A DNA stretch of 18,583 bases from an uncultured Bacteroidota bacterium (GTDB lineage Bacteria > Bacteroidota > Bacteroidia > Chitinophagales > Chitinophagaceae): assembly GCA_938008665.1 (NCBI GenBank), contig CALLKA010000112.1, positions 1 to 18,583 of the forward strand. Reading direction: 5' to 3'. Shown in pieces: positions 1 to 9,065 of this stretch. Every line of letters starts with the position of its first letter. Position 1 is the first letter of the stretch. The position numbers and the translations under genes were made by a program. The notes under the pieces were generated by a model. That model was given only the letters and a program-made list of their open reading frames with translations. It was not told the origin of the DNA and ran no database searches.

Positions 1-188
1 TTAAAGCGTATTGCTTAAAAACAAAAGAAAAAAATGTACCAATGCATGATGCTGTCATCACTAAAACTGCAAAAGGCGGTTATATGGCAGGTGGCAATGA
101 TGGTAAAGGAAATAAAATGGCAGCTATCATGAGCGAAACAAACGCGCTTAAAGCTATTGCTGACGGAGTGGCTACAAAAGGATTCTAG
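1..188 (+). CDS. 3' end of a small DUF5679-like protein (partial)
   Basis: An open frame enters from the left edge (codons start at base 3) and ends at TAG 186-188, giving 61 visible residues that begin KAYCLKTKEK and end GVATKGF. The 5' end lies outside the window. The visible pattern (Tyr-Cys-x-Lys-x-Lys-x-Lys near the start, a central Lys...Gly-Gly-Tyr-Met, then Gly-Asn-Asp-Gly-Lys-Gly-Asn-Lys) resembles the small DUF5679 family as I remember it. That family normally has two CxxC zinc-ribbon pairs; here only one Cys is visible and the second pair is replaced by Gly/Asp/Lys residues. Coding is supported by sensible composition and by a strong terminator 40 bp downstream. The family assignment is tentative and function is unknown. 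A reverse-strand open frame covering the same bases looks like a shadow. Confidence 0.55.
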   Translation, partial: KAYCLKTKEKNVPMHDAVITKTAKGGYMAGGNDGKGNKMAAIMSETNALKAIADGVATKGF

Positions 189-227
189 ATTAACTAGTTC
201 TTTTTTACACAATTCCAATCATATTTA

Positions 228-259
228 AAAGCCGCACTCGATTCATCGAGTGCGGCTTT
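228..259. terminator. Bidirectional rho-independent terminator
   Basis: A perfect 14-bp inverted repeat (AAAGCCGCACTCGA / TCGAGTGCGGCTTT) surrounds a TTCA loop. Its A-run and T-run flanks let it act on both strands. It lies between the + strand gene ending at 188 and the minus-strand mfd gene ending at 288, so it probably terminates both. Confidence 0.9.
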
Positions 260-287
260 TACTATTTTATCCATTTAACGAGTTCCC

Positions 288-3200
288 TTATTTAACGCCC
301 AATACGCCAGTATGAATTTTATTCAAAAGTCGATAACATTCACTCATCCCTTTGATGTCCTTAATAATTAAAATGAAATTTTTACCAGCTTGTTTAAAAT
401 GGGCAGTATTCATCGATGTTTGCGCAAACAATAATAATTGTTTGAATGTATCACTTTCAAAATAAGGCGCATCCGGACGATTTATAAAAAAGCACCTTAC
501 TGTTTCTTCTTTCAAAGTCATTTTTTCAAAACCCAATGCGATGGCTATTTTACGGCACTTTACTGTCGTAAATAAATCTTCGACCGACTTAGGCATCGGA
601 CCAAATCGATCAATCATTTCCCCATGAAGTAAATCTAATTCTTCATCATTTTCAGATTGATCCAATCTTGTATATAATGAGAGTCGCTCACCTATACTTT
701 CCACATAAATATCTGGAATCATAATTTCCAAGTCAGTGTCAATCGTGCAGTCTTGCACATAATCATCCTGCTTACTAATTTCTTCCTGGAACAATTCTTT
801 AAAATCTGATCTTTTCAATTCTCTTACAGCTTCTGCTAAAATTTTCTGGTACATTTCAAATCCAATCTCCACCATAAAACCACTTTGCTCCCCACCTAAT
901 AAATTACCAGCACCTCGAATATCTAAATCGCGCATCGCAATTTGAAATCCACTACCTAGTTCACTAAACTGTTCTAAGGTTTGTAATCTTTTTCGGGAGT
1001 CATCAGGTAAAGTGCTAATTGGTGGGGCTAATAAATAGCAAAATGCTTTTTTATTGCTTCGCCCTACCCTTCCCCTTAATTGGTGCAAATCACTTAAGCC
1101 AAATTGATGTGCATTGTTAATGATGATGGTATTCACATTGGCAATATCCACGCCACTTTCCACAATATTAGTACACACCAACACATCATATCTTTTCTCG
1201 ATAAAATCCAATATTTTTTCTTCCAATTGATGCCCTTCTAGCTGACCATGTGCGAATCCAATACTTAAATCAGGACATAAACGCTGAATTATTGCACACA
1301 TTTCAGCTAAGCCTTGTACGCGATTATGAATAAAAAACACTTGCCCTCCACGTTCTGCTTCGTAATAAATGACTTCGCGAATCGTATCTTCATTAAACAC
1401 TTGCACTTCCGTATGAATGGGTTGCCTGTTGGCTGGCGGTGTATTAATAATACTTAAATCACGCGCGCCCATTAAACTAAAATGTAAAGTTCTTGGAATA
1501 GGCGTTGCAGTTAATGTTAAACAATCAACGGTGGCTCTTAATGTTTTTAATTTTTCTTTATGCCCTACTCCAAACTTTTGTTCTTCATCAATAATCATTA
1601 AACCCAAATCCTTAAATACCACATCCTTCCCTAAAATACCATGCGTACCCACCAAAATATCCACCTTCCCTTGTTTTACTTTTTCAATGGTTTCCTTTTT
1701 TTGTGCAGCCGATTTAAACCTGTTTAAATAATCAATAGTGATAGGAAAATCCTTTAATCGATCCACAAAAGTTTTATAATGTTGAAATGCTAATATGGTG
1801 GTGGGTACTAAAAGTGCTACCTGCTTCCCATCAATGGCCGCTTTAAATGCTGCCCTGACTGCCACTTCTGTTTTACCAAATCCCACATCACCACAAACCA
1901 ACCTATCCATGGGCGAAGGTGTTTCCATATCCTTTTTTACATCGGCTATTGCCTTTGCTTGATCCAAAGTTTCTTCATAAATAAACGAAGCTTCCAATTC
2001 ATATTGCATGTAATTATCCGGCGTAAAAGCAAAGCCAGCTTGCGCCTTACGTTGTGCATATAATTTAATTAAATCAAATGCAATTTCCTTCACCTTTGCT
2101 TTTGTTTTGTCTTTTAACTTTACCCAAGCATCGGAACCTAATTTATTTATTTTTGGAGGCGCCCCTTCCTTCCCAGTGTATTTTGAAATTTTATGTAGTG
2201 AATTAATATTCACATATAATATATCACTGTCCTTATATATAATTCTCACCGCTTCCTGCATTAAACCATTCACATCAATTTTTTGCAGCCCACTATAAAC
2301 ACCCACGCCATGATCAATATGCGTAACATAATCGCCTGGCTGCATATCACGTAATGTTCTGAGCGTAATAGCCTTACTTTTACTATAGGCCTGCTTTACT
2401 TTGTATTTATGATAGCGTTGAAATATTTGATGATCCGTATAACAAACAATTTTATGATCATGATCAATAAATCCTTCGTGAATATTTTTTACAACAGGTG
2501 TAAATTGAATTTCTGTTTTTAAATCTGTAAAAATAGCATGCAAACGCTCCAACTGCTTGGCTTGCTCTGCAAAAATAAATAAGGCATACCCTTTTTTTTC
2601 AAGCTCCTGTAAGTTTGCTATCAACAATTGAAATTGTCGATTAAAGCTAGGCTGCACTTGGGTGTTAAATGAAATAACCTCCTTTGAAATATTTGCCTGA
2701 AAGCCCCATTCTATGATGGTGCTATTTAGTAATGAAGCCTCTGCATTCTCCACAGTATCAAAATCATCTAATTGGGTATGTTTGATATGCGCATCCCCCA
2801 ATTCAATGGGTTTATTATTGGCCGTATGGGTTAAAAAGTCATTCAAGGATTCCCATTGATCTATGCCACGCTGCTTAATTACATTCCAATCCTTGATCCA
2901 AAGAATCGTATTATTATTCATGAAATCAATCAGTGGAATTTTTTCGGTATCCTCAAATTGTGTTGTTACATTAGGAATAATATTTACTTGTAATAATTTA
3001 CGTTCACTCAATTGTGTTGCAGGATCAAACAAGCGAATGCTATCCACCTCTTCCCCAAACAACTCAATACGATAAGGCTTTTCATTACCAAATGAATAAA
3101 TATCAAAAATGCCGCCTCTTAATGCAAATTGACCTGGCTCATAAACAAAATCGGTGCGCTCAAAACCATAATCAATAAATTGCTGCATCATTGCGTTCAA

Positions 3201-3680
3201 ATCAATACTATCATTGGTTTTAATTTGTATGATATTATTTTGTAGTGTTTTTGGGAGTATCACTTTTTCAAAAAGCGCTTCAGGATAAGTCACAATAATT
3301 TTTTTATTCCCACCCATTGAAATTTTAGTCAATGCTTCGGTTCGCAGCATTACATGCGAAGGATTTAATAAATTAAAATTATGGGGTGTTTTAAAAGAGG
3401 AGGGGAAATAAAATAAATCCATTGCCTCTGTCACACTTTCAATAGAATTAAAAAAATAGGCTGCTTCTTCTGCATCATTCAATACAACAATATGATTCCA
3501 CTGATTCGTTTTTTCATGCGTAAAAATGGCTTGTAAAACAAAAGCGGGTGCAGAACCATTCAACTGTTGCAGGAAAATTTGAAATGGAATTTTTTGTGTC
3601 TCGGACATAGCTATCCTGTCCGCCAAAGAATTAAGGAGGGGGGAAATATTAAACCGTTCAAACAAGGATTGCTCATTCAT
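288..3680 (-). CDS. mfd: Transcription-repair coupling factor Mfd
   Basis: The 1130-aa protein has the full Mfd layout. A UvrB-like N-terminal part (about 1-350) recruits UvrA. A CarD/RID-type RNA polymerase-interaction domain begins near 445 (PGDYVTHIDHGVGVY, 448-462). A RecG-like SF2 translocase follows, with Walker A GDVGFGKTE (597-605), DEEQ (698-701), TATPIPRTL (724-732) and HQLRGRVGR (866-874). The RGAGNLLGGEQSG block (922-934) and the C-terminal TRCF domain complete it. Mfd pushes RNA polymerase stalled at DNA lesions off the template and loads UvrA for nucleotide excision repair. The ATG at 3678-3680 is the only sensible start. The gene follows a small lipoprotein gene by 30 bp on the same strand and is probably co-transcribed with it. 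No truncation or missing motif was seen. Confidence 0.98.
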   Translation of the reverse strand: MNEQSLFERFNISPLLNSLADRIAMSETQKIPFQIFLQQLNGSAPAFVLQAIFTHEKTNQWNHIVVLNDAEEAAYFFNSIESVTEAMDLFYFPSSFKTPHNFNLLNPSHVMLRTEALTKISMGGNKKIIVTYPEALFEKVILPKTLQNNIIQIKTNDSIDLNAMMQQFIDYGFERTDFVYEPGQFALRGGIFDIYSFGNEKPYRIELFGEEVDSIRLFDPATQLSERKLLQVNIIPNVTTQFEDTEKIPLIDFMNNNTILWIKDWNVIKQRGIDQWESLNDFLTHTANNKPIELGDAHIKHTQLDDFDTVENAEASLLNSTIIEWGFQANISKEVISFNTQVQPSFNRQFQLLIANLQELEKKGYALFIFAEQAKQLERLHAIFTDLKTEIQFTPVVKNIHEGFIDHDHKIVCYTDHQIFQRYHKYKVKQAYSKSKAITLRTLRDMQPGDYVTHIDHGVGVYSGLQKIDVNGLMQEAVRIIYKDSDILYVNINSLHKISKYTGKEGAPPKINKLGSDAWVKLKDKTKAKVKEIAFDLIKLYAQRKAQAGFAFTPDNYMQYELEASFIYEETLDQAKAIADVKKDMETPSPMDRLVCGDVGFGKTEVAVRAAFKAAIDGKQVALLVPTTILAFQHYKTFVDRLKDFPITIDYLNRFKSAAQKKETIEKVKQGKVDILVGTHGILGKDVVFKDLGLMIIDEEQKFGVGHKEKLKTLRATVDCLTLTATPIPRTLHFSLMGARDLSIINTPPANRQPIHTEVQVFNEDTIREVIYYEAERGGQVFFIHNRVQGLAEMCAIIQRLCPDLSIGFAHGQLEGHQLEEKILDFIEKRYDVLVCTNIVESGVDIANVNTIIINNAHQFGLSDLHQLRGRVGRSNKKAFCYLLAPPISTLPDDSRKRLQTLEQFSELGSGFQIAMRDLDIRGAGNLLGGEQSGFMVEIGFEMYQKILAEAVRELKRSDFKELFQEEISKQDDYVQDCTIDTDLEIMIPDIYVESIGERLSLYTRLDQSENDEELDLLHGEMIDRFGPMPKSVEDLFTTVKCRKIAIALGFEKMTLKEETVRCFFINRPDAPYFESDTFKQLLLFAQTSMNTAHFKQAGKNFILIIKDIKGMSECYRLLNKIHTGVLGVK

Positions 3681-3710
3681 ACATCACCGTACAAAGATAC
3701 TATTTCAATG

Positions 3711-4181
3711 CTAATAACTTGCTTTGGCACTTATAATTACTTCCATAGGCGCAAACGTTCCCGCTAAAACTTGCACAATACCTAATTCATTTAGCTGGTT
3801 GAAGCCAGTCGCATAATACCCATTTTGATACCCAATAAAAATGCTATACCTGCCTGGATTTAATTGACACTTAAAACGCCCTATACTATCAGTCGCGAAA
3901 GTCCCAATTAATTTAGTGGTTGGGAGGTTAAATAAACTACCGCTAATTTGACTAGCTGATTGAATATGAGTGGGTTCGAAAACATAAAGCTGGGTTGCAA
4001 ATCCAACACCTTTAGAAAATGACTTACCTTTTTGCGGCATGAAATTGCCTTTTTGTTCAAAAACTTGACCTTGAATGCCTTGTTCTACTATTCCTTTAGT
4101 TTGTTTATTAATTGTAAAACATCCCAGCAATAATAAAGCAGATAACATTAAACCTAAAATAGTTGTATAAACCCTTTTCAT
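3711..4181 (-). CDS. Lipoprotein with carboxypeptidase regulatory-like (transthyretin-like) domain
   Basis: The 156-aa product starts with a positively charged Lys-Arg, then a hydrophobic stretch ending in the lipobox LLGC, with Cys21 as the expected lipidation site, so it should be anchored in a membrane facing the periplasm or outside. Residues from about 35 to 150 look like one beta-sandwich repeat of the carboxypeptidase regulatory-like type: GIQGQVFEQ near the start, then GTFATDSIGRFKCQLNPGRY (93-112), the usual strand-turn-strand signature. No catalytic residues are visible. Such domains are common in Bacteroidota surface proteins, but the partner here is unknown. The gene sits 30 bp upstream of mfd on the same strand and is divergent from the S8 protease gene at 4345. 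I found no convincing TAnnTTTG promoter for it. Confidence 0.8.
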   Translation of the reverse strand: MKRVYTTILGLMLSALLLLGCFTINKQTKGIVEQGIQGQVFEQKGNFMPQKGKSFSKGVGFATQLYVFEPTHIQSASQISGSLFNLPTTKLIGTFATDSIGRFKCQLNPGRYSIFIGYQNGYYATGFNQLNELGIVQVLAGTFAPMEVIISAKASY

Positions 4182-4280
4182 TGCATTTGCATTTGTTTAA
4201 AGTTACAAAAAAAATCAAACACAATTACAAACAACTATTAGCTAAAAGCAGCCATGATAAAGGACTTATAATTTGTGTAA

Positions 4281-4314
4281 ATTGCTAAAAAACAGATAAT
4301 AAATTGTAATTTCG
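4281..4314 (+). promoter_or_regulatory. Possible promoter for the S8 protease gene
   Basis: TAATTTCG at 4307-4314 matches five of six fixed positions of the Bacteroidota -7 element TAnnTTTG. ATTG at 4281-4284 is a possible -33 element with a 22-bp spacer. The element ends about 30 bp before the start codon. The match is imperfect, so the call is weak. Confidence 0.35.
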
Positions 4315-4344
4315 AATACTCCTATTAAAAGGTTTTATAAATAC

Positions 4345-7300
4345 ATGCGCATGAAAAAATGGCAAATTTGTTTATTGGTTTCATTTATTTTTTTTCAACA
4401 AATAAATGCACAGGTTCAAACAAGAAAATTAATATTATTAAATACAGCAAAATCTTTGGATATTGAATCCCGAGCTTCCTATTCAGATGCATTAATCAAA
4501 GCCAAGGAAAAAAGGTGGCCCTTATTTTATCAAGCAGGCAATAGTCGTCGTTCCTTAATTGGAATTGATGCAGCTGGCCTCCCCATTTATTATACAAGTT
4601 TTGCTGATCCTATTCCTGCAATCACAGTCAATACGAATAAACTTTGGCCAACCGCAGCTAACGGTTTTAATTTAACTGGCGAAAGCGATAGCTTAACCAA
4701 TACATTTGGCGTTTGGGATCAAGGTGCAGTGCTTACTACACATATTGAACTTAGAAATAGAATTGTTCAAAAAGACAACGCTACTAAAGCATATGATCAT
4801 GGCACGCATGTAATTGGCACTGTTATGAGTAAGGGATTGAACCCATTAGCAAAAGGAATGTCCTATAATTTAAAAGGGGCTTATTCCTATGACTGGAATA
4901 ATGACAATAGTGAAATGTCTGCAGCCGCAGCCAATGGAATGCTTATTTCCAATCACTCTTACGGAATAGTTAGTGGGTGGGATCAAAATAGTGATTCTTC
5001 TGATCGTTGGGAATTCAATGGTAAGTTCGATGAAAAGGAAGATTTTAAATTTGGACTTTACAATTATGAAGCCCAGTTACACGATTCAATTATGTACAAT
5101 GCACCTTTTTATTTAATTGCGAAAGCTGCAGGAAATAATCATGGAAGTACTGGCCCAAAAGTGGGTGATCCCTATTGGAGAAGAGATGCCAATGGTAAAA
5201 TGTATAATGCAGGCGGAAGGCCTGATAGCTTAAGCAGTAATGATGCTTATGAAACTTTATCTGCAGATATTAATGCAAAGAATTTGTTGGTGGTAGGTGC
5301 CGTTTATGGCTTATCCAGTCCGTATACCAAAAAAGAAGATGTAGTCATGTCCTCGTTCAGTAGTTGGGGGCCTACAGATGATGGTAGAATTAAACCCGAT
5401 ATTGTAGCGGATGGTGTAGCTGTATTTTCAACAATTGTAACTGATGATCCAAAAAATGATTCAAGTTACGGTTATAAGAACGGAACATCGATGGCTACAC
5501 CGAATGCTGCCGGCTCCTTATTATTATTACAAGAACTAAGCCAACAATTAAGTCCCAAAAAGTTTTTGCGATCAACCACAGTGAAAGCTTTAGCGATACA
5601 TACAGCAAATGAAGCAGGACCCAACCCTGGACCAGATTACAAATTTGGATGGGGGTTACTTAATATGTTTGATGCCGCCACCGTTTTGAAGAATGCATTA
5701 ACTACAAAAAATAGTAATGCCAGTCCTGACTTAGTGTATGAAAATACCTTAAATAATTCAGACTCCACTACCTATACGATTATTGCTTCTGGGAAAAACC
5801 CAGTAAAAGCAAGTATTGTTTGGAACGATGTTAAAGGGACTGTAAGAAGTACATTAAATGACACTACACCCCAATTGGTAAACGACTTGGACTTAACTAT
5901 AAGTCAAGGCACCAAAATCACTAATTCATGGAAACTAAACCCGAAAACTCCTGCCAGTGCCGCTTTTAAAGGTGACAATGTTTTAGACAACGTTGAAAAA
6001 GTAGAAATTGATACCACATTAGTAGGTAAAAGCTATTTGATTAAAGTTAAACATAAGCGTAATTTAGAGAGAGGGCAACAACCTTATTCATTAGTTATTA
6101 GTGGCGCAGGTGGTACAGCTTATTGTGCATCCACTGCAAGTTCTAGTGCCGGAAGTAAAATTGACAGTGTAAGCCTTAATAACATTCAATTTGTACCAGC
6201 TACCAATAAGGATTATGTAGATAATACTAATTTATTCATCAATGGCGAACCCAATAGCTCGCTCAATTTATTTTTAAAACTAGGAAGTGCGGATGCAACC
6301 AATAATACACGCTTTGTAAAAACCTTTATTGACTATAATAGCAATGGCTCATTTGAAACAAATGAATTAGTGAATACAAGTACAGGAATCACTAATAGCA
6401 ATTATACTGCAAGCATCAGTTTACCCGATACATTACAATTTGGTCGCTTAATAAAATTAAGAATTGTGGTAATGGAGACAAGCATTAGTGCGAATGTATT
6501 GGCATGTGGCACTTATACAAACGGAGAAACACAGGATTATACTTTAAGAATCATCAACCCATCGAGCGATTTACAAATGTCAGATTTGATAAGTCCGCAG
6601 AATGCAGCTTGTAAAAGATCTGTACAATATGTCACCGTAAAAGTGACCAACAATGGTACAACACAACAAAAAAACTTCCCGCTTAGCTTAACAGTAACAA
6701 AGGGCACCAATACCATTTTAAATATCAATGAAACTTTTAATGGCCGTTTGGAAGCGGGAGAGTCGATGAATTATACTTTCCAAAAACCCATCAAATTAGA
6801 AGCAGCTACTAAATATTCATTCACTGCAACCGTTTCATCAACGATTGACCAACTAAAAGAAAATAATACTTTAATTACAGCTTTAACAACTGCAGATAAT
6901 AGTATAGCACCTACAGGTACAGCAATCAATTGTAACAATAGTTTAAAGCTTACTGTAAACTCACCATCAGCAAATAAAAGTTATATTTGGTATGACAGTG
7001 CAAACTTAGAAACACCCATTGCAGCAGGAACTAATATCACTGCTACATCAACCAAAAGCAATTTATATTTAACACATGGGTTCCAAGGATTTGTTGGACC
7101 AGCACACAATACCACATTGGGTGCAGGAGGTTACAATAATTTCAAGGGCAACTACATGAAGGTGACTACTGGTACGCCAATGACTATTAATACAGTAAAA
7201 TTATATACTGCGAATGCGGGAAAAATTAAATTTGAATTGATGTTCATGGCCACCGACACCACTTACTATCCTGGACTATCTCAATTTGTTACAGTTAATG

Positions 7301-8145
7301 CTGCGGCAAGTTCCCCAAGTCCAAGTGCAGGTGCTTCCAATTACGTAGCAGGTGATTCAGGTAGAATTTATGAACTTAACTTTAAGTTAAATGTTGCAGG
7401 TAACTATTATATTGTTGCCACCTGCGATAGCACTGCTAGTTTATACAGAAACAATAATGTTACAACAAACCCATATCCGATTGGACCAAATAAAGTGTTC
7501 AGCTATACGGGAAATAGCGTTACTCCTGCCACCGGAAATTTTCAAAACTTTTTCTACTTTTTTTATAATACACAAATTAGTACGAGTGATTGTGACAGCC
7601 CGCCAAGCACAGTTCCAGTAAGTATAATAAGTGCCCCAACTTTTAAATTACAAGGAGATAGTTTAACTGCCACTGCAGCTACTTCCTATCAATGGTACAT
7701 GAATGATGAATTTTTGACTGGCGCTACTAACCAAGTTTATAAGCCAACAAAAAATGCGATTTATAAAGTAATGGCAAATACCAATGGGTGCCAAATACTA
7801 TCTGAAAACAAACTTGTTTTAGTAAGAGACAATAGCGGCAATATCATCACTAATATTGTAGAAGGTTCAGCGAAGGATATTAATTTAAGAATAACTTCCA
7901 CTGATTATATAGAAAATTTAATCAAAGGAAACGCCTTTTATATTTCATTTGGCAACTTACAAACCAATGATATTTCACTTGATGTTTTAAACTCGATGGG
8001 CAACCGTGTAGCATATAAAAACAAACTGGTTAATCAAAGAACTCCTCAAAAAATTGATATTGAAAACTTAGTTACTGGCGTTTATTATATTAAAGTATAC
8101 GCCAACAACAAGGTTTATGTTCAGCGAGTTTTTATTACTAATTAA
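4345..8145 (+). CDS. Secreted subtilisin-like serine protease (S8) with T9SS sorting domain
   Basis: This 1266-aa exported protease has a signal peptide (about 1-22, ending NAQ); an in-frame ATG six bases on (4351) is an equally good start. The S8 catalytic domain covers about 110-450, with probable Asp125 (WDQG), His152 (DHGTHVIGT), oxyanion Asn264 (AAGN) and Ser382 (GTSMATP). A beta-rich domain follows (about 450-590; IVWND and LVNDLDLTI) like that of KP-43-type subtilases. Next come a GEVED-like domain (about 593-735; YC, FIDYNSNGSF, CGTYTNGETQDYTL), a CARDB-like region (about 740-850) and two Ig-like segments (about 855-1090 and 1095-1160). The end (about 1190-1266) is a T9SS type A sorting domain with LDVLNSMGNRV and GVYYIKVY. 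It is expected to cross the outer membrane by the Por system and be released or surface-attached. Substrate is unknown. The reductase gene follows after 15 bp. Confidence 0.92.
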   Translation: MRMKKWQICLLVSFIFFQQINAQVQTRKLILLNTAKSLDIESRASYSDALIKAKEKRWPLFYQAGNSRRSLIGIDAAGLPIYYTSFADPIPAITVNTNKLWPTAANGFNLTGESDSLTNTFGVWDQGAVLTTHIELRNRIVQKDNATKAYDHGTHVIGTVMSKGLNPLAKGMSYNLKGAYSYDWNNDNSEMSAAAANGMLISNHSYGIVSGWDQNSDSSDRWEFNGKFDEKEDFKFGLYNYEAQLHDSIMYNAPFYLIAKAAGNNHGSTGPKVGDPYWRRDANGKMYNAGGRPDSLSSNDAYETLSADINAKNLLVVGAVYGLSSPYTKKEDVVMSSFSSWGPTDDGRIKPDIVADGVAVFSTIVTDDPKNDSSYGYKNGTSMATPNAAGSLLLLQELSQQLSPKKFLRSTTVKALAIHTANEAGPNPGPDYKFGWGLLNMFDAATVLKNALTTKNSNASPDLVYENTLNNSDSTTYTIIASGKNPVKASIVWNDVKGTVRSTLNDTTPQLVNDLDLTISQGTKITNSWKLNPKTPASAAFKGDNVLDNVEKVEIDTTLVGKSYLIKVKHKRNLERGQQPYSLVISGAGGTAYCASTASSSAGSKIDSVSLNNIQFVPATNKDYVDNTNLFINGEPNSSLNLFLKLGSADATNNTRFVKTFIDYNSNGSFETNELVNTSTGITNSNYTASISLPDTLQFGRLIKLRIVVMETSISANVLACGTYTNGETQDYTLRIINPSSDLQMSDLISPQNAACKRSVQYVTVKVTNNGTTQQKNFPLSLTVTKGTNTILNINETFNGRLEAGESMNYTFQKPIKLEAATKYSFTATVSSTIDQLKENNTLITALTTADNSIAPTGTAINCNNSLKLTVNSPSANKSYIWYDSANLETPIAAGTNITATSTKSNLYLTHGFQGFVGPAHNTTLGAGGYNNFKGNYMKVTTGTPMTINTVKLYTANAGKIKFELMFMATDTTYYPGLSQFVTVNAAASSPSPSAGASNYVAGDSGRIYELNFKLNVAGNYYIVATCDSTASLYRNNNVTTNPYPIGPNKVFSYTGNSVTPATGNFQNFFYFFYNTQISTSDCDSPPSTVPVSIISAPTFKLQGDSLTATAATSYQWYMNDEFLTGATNQVYKPTKNAIYKVMANTNGCQILSENKLVLVRDNSGNIITNIVEGSAKDINLRITSTDYIENLIKGNAFYISFGNLQTNDISLDVLNSMGNRVAYKNKLVNQRTPQKIDIENLVTGVYYIKVYANNKVYVQRVFITN

Positions 8146-8160
8146 TTAAAAAATAATAAT

Positions 8161-8889
8161 ATGGCACTAGAATGGGTGGAAGGTGTAATCACAAAAATTG
8201 TTGATGAGACCCCAAATACGAAAAGGTTTTACTTTGAAATACCAGGTTTAGAAAAATTTGATTTTATACCAGGTCAATTTGTAACACTTGATTTACCTAT
8301 ACATGAACAAAAAAATAAGCGTTGGAGAAGTTACTCTATTGCTTCAGAACCCAATGGTACCAATACTTTTGAGTTAGTTATTGTGCATTTAGAGGGTGGT
8401 CTTGGAACTACCTATTTATTTAACGAAGGTAAAGTAGGTACTAAAGTTACATTAAGAGGCCCGCAAGGTGTTTTCACTTTGCCTAAGAACTTTGAAAACG
8501 ATGTTTACTTTATTTGTACTGGAACAGGTATCGCTCCTTTCCGTTCAATGATTCGTTATATACACGAACACAAAATTCCGCACAATAATATTCATTTAAT
8601 TTTTGGTTGCCGCAAGTTTGAAGACGGCTTATATATTGACGAATTAAAAGAATTAGAAAGCAAAGAACCTGGATTCCATTTTCACCCTTGCTATTCAAGA
8701 GAAACTGAAGTTCCTGTTGGATCACACAAAGGTTATGTACATCCTGTGTACCAAGAATTATTGAAAGAGAATAAAGAAACAGCGCATGTTTGGTTATGCG
8801 GTTGGAAAGCAATGATTGATGATGCTCGCAAGAATATGACCGAGCTCGGGCTAGATAAAAAACAAGTGCACTTTGAATCTTTCGGTTAA
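8161..8889 (+). CDS. Ferredoxin/flavodoxin-NADP+ reductase family protein (FAD-dependent oxidoreductase)
   Basis: The 242-aa protein has the two-domain FNR fold. An FAD-binding beta-barrel (about 1-105) carries PGQFVTLDL and the flavin-contact motif RSYS (56-59). A nucleotide-binding domain carries CTGTGIAPFRSM (119-130), FGCR (148-151) and LCGW (212-215), ending in the family-typical FESFG. It should move electrons between NAD(P)H and a small iron-sulfur or flavin carrier in the cytoplasm. There is no fused ferredoxin domain, and length is normal for stand-alone FNRs (Fpr type). The ATG follows an A/T-rich leader (aaaaataataat) 15 bp after the protease stop, so the two are probably co-transcribed, although their functions have no obvious link. 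The precise electron partner cannot be told from sequence; other FNR-fold reductases are possible. Confidence 0.85.
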   Translation: MALEWVEGVITKIVDETPNTKRFYFEIPGLEKFDFIPGQFVTLDLPIHEQKNKRWRSYSIASEPNGTNTFELVIVHLEGGLGTTYLFNEGKVGTKVTLRGPQGVFTLPKNFENDVYFICTGTGIAPFRSMIRYIHEHKIPHNNIHLIFGCRKFEDGLYIDELKELESKEPGFHFHPCYSRETEVPVGSHKGYVHPVYQELLKENKETAHVWLCGWKAMIDDARKNMTELGLDKKQVHFESFG

Positions 8890-8913
8890 TTGATTCTCCC
8901 GCGTTTACCTCAT

Positions 8914-8949
8914 AAATAAGGCCCCGAGTTTTTGCTTGGGGCCTTATTT
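8914..8949. terminator. Rho-independent terminator after the reductase gene
   Basis: An AATAAGGCCCC / GGGGCCTTATT stem (8915-8925 with 8938-8948) is extended inwards by GAG/CTT pairs, around a TTTTTG loop, and followed by TT and A/T-rich DNA. It lies 25 bp after the reductase stop codon. Its symmetry means it could also act on the converging glyS transcript. Confidence 0.85.
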
Positions 8950-8973
8950 TATAAATACCAAAATACTTCTACA

Positions 8974-9031
8974 TTCAAAATACGAATTTTTCGACTCGCT
9001 AAAAACGCTCGCTCAAAATTGTATTTCTGAA
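8974..9031. repeat. Imperfect inverted repeat between convergent genes
   Basis: The left arm TTCAAAATACGAATTTT (8974-8990) pairs imperfectly with the right arm AAAATTGTATTTCTGAA (9015-9031), with one-base slips. The loop holds two CTCGCT copies. It begins 35 bp after the glyS stop when read on the minus strand and may be a 3'-UTR structure or weak terminator for glyS. It could equally be a decayed repeat element. Confidence 0.4.
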
Positions 9032-9065
9032 TTCCGAAGCAAAGCGAAATATTTATTTAAGCAGT

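Noticed and set aside
15..218. Minus-strand open frame overlapping the left-edge gene
   Set aside because: Cys/Phe-rich, low-complexity product on the strand opposite a well-composed frame that leads straight to a terminator; treated as a shadow.
4182..4344. Divergent promoter for the lipoprotein-mfd pair
   Set aside because: No minus-strand match to TAnnTTTG with reasonable spacing was found; only A-runs give partial matches.
8510..8812. 100-codon minus-strand open frame inside the reductase gene
   Set aside because: Antisense to an intact, motif-complete gene with no start context or family likeness.
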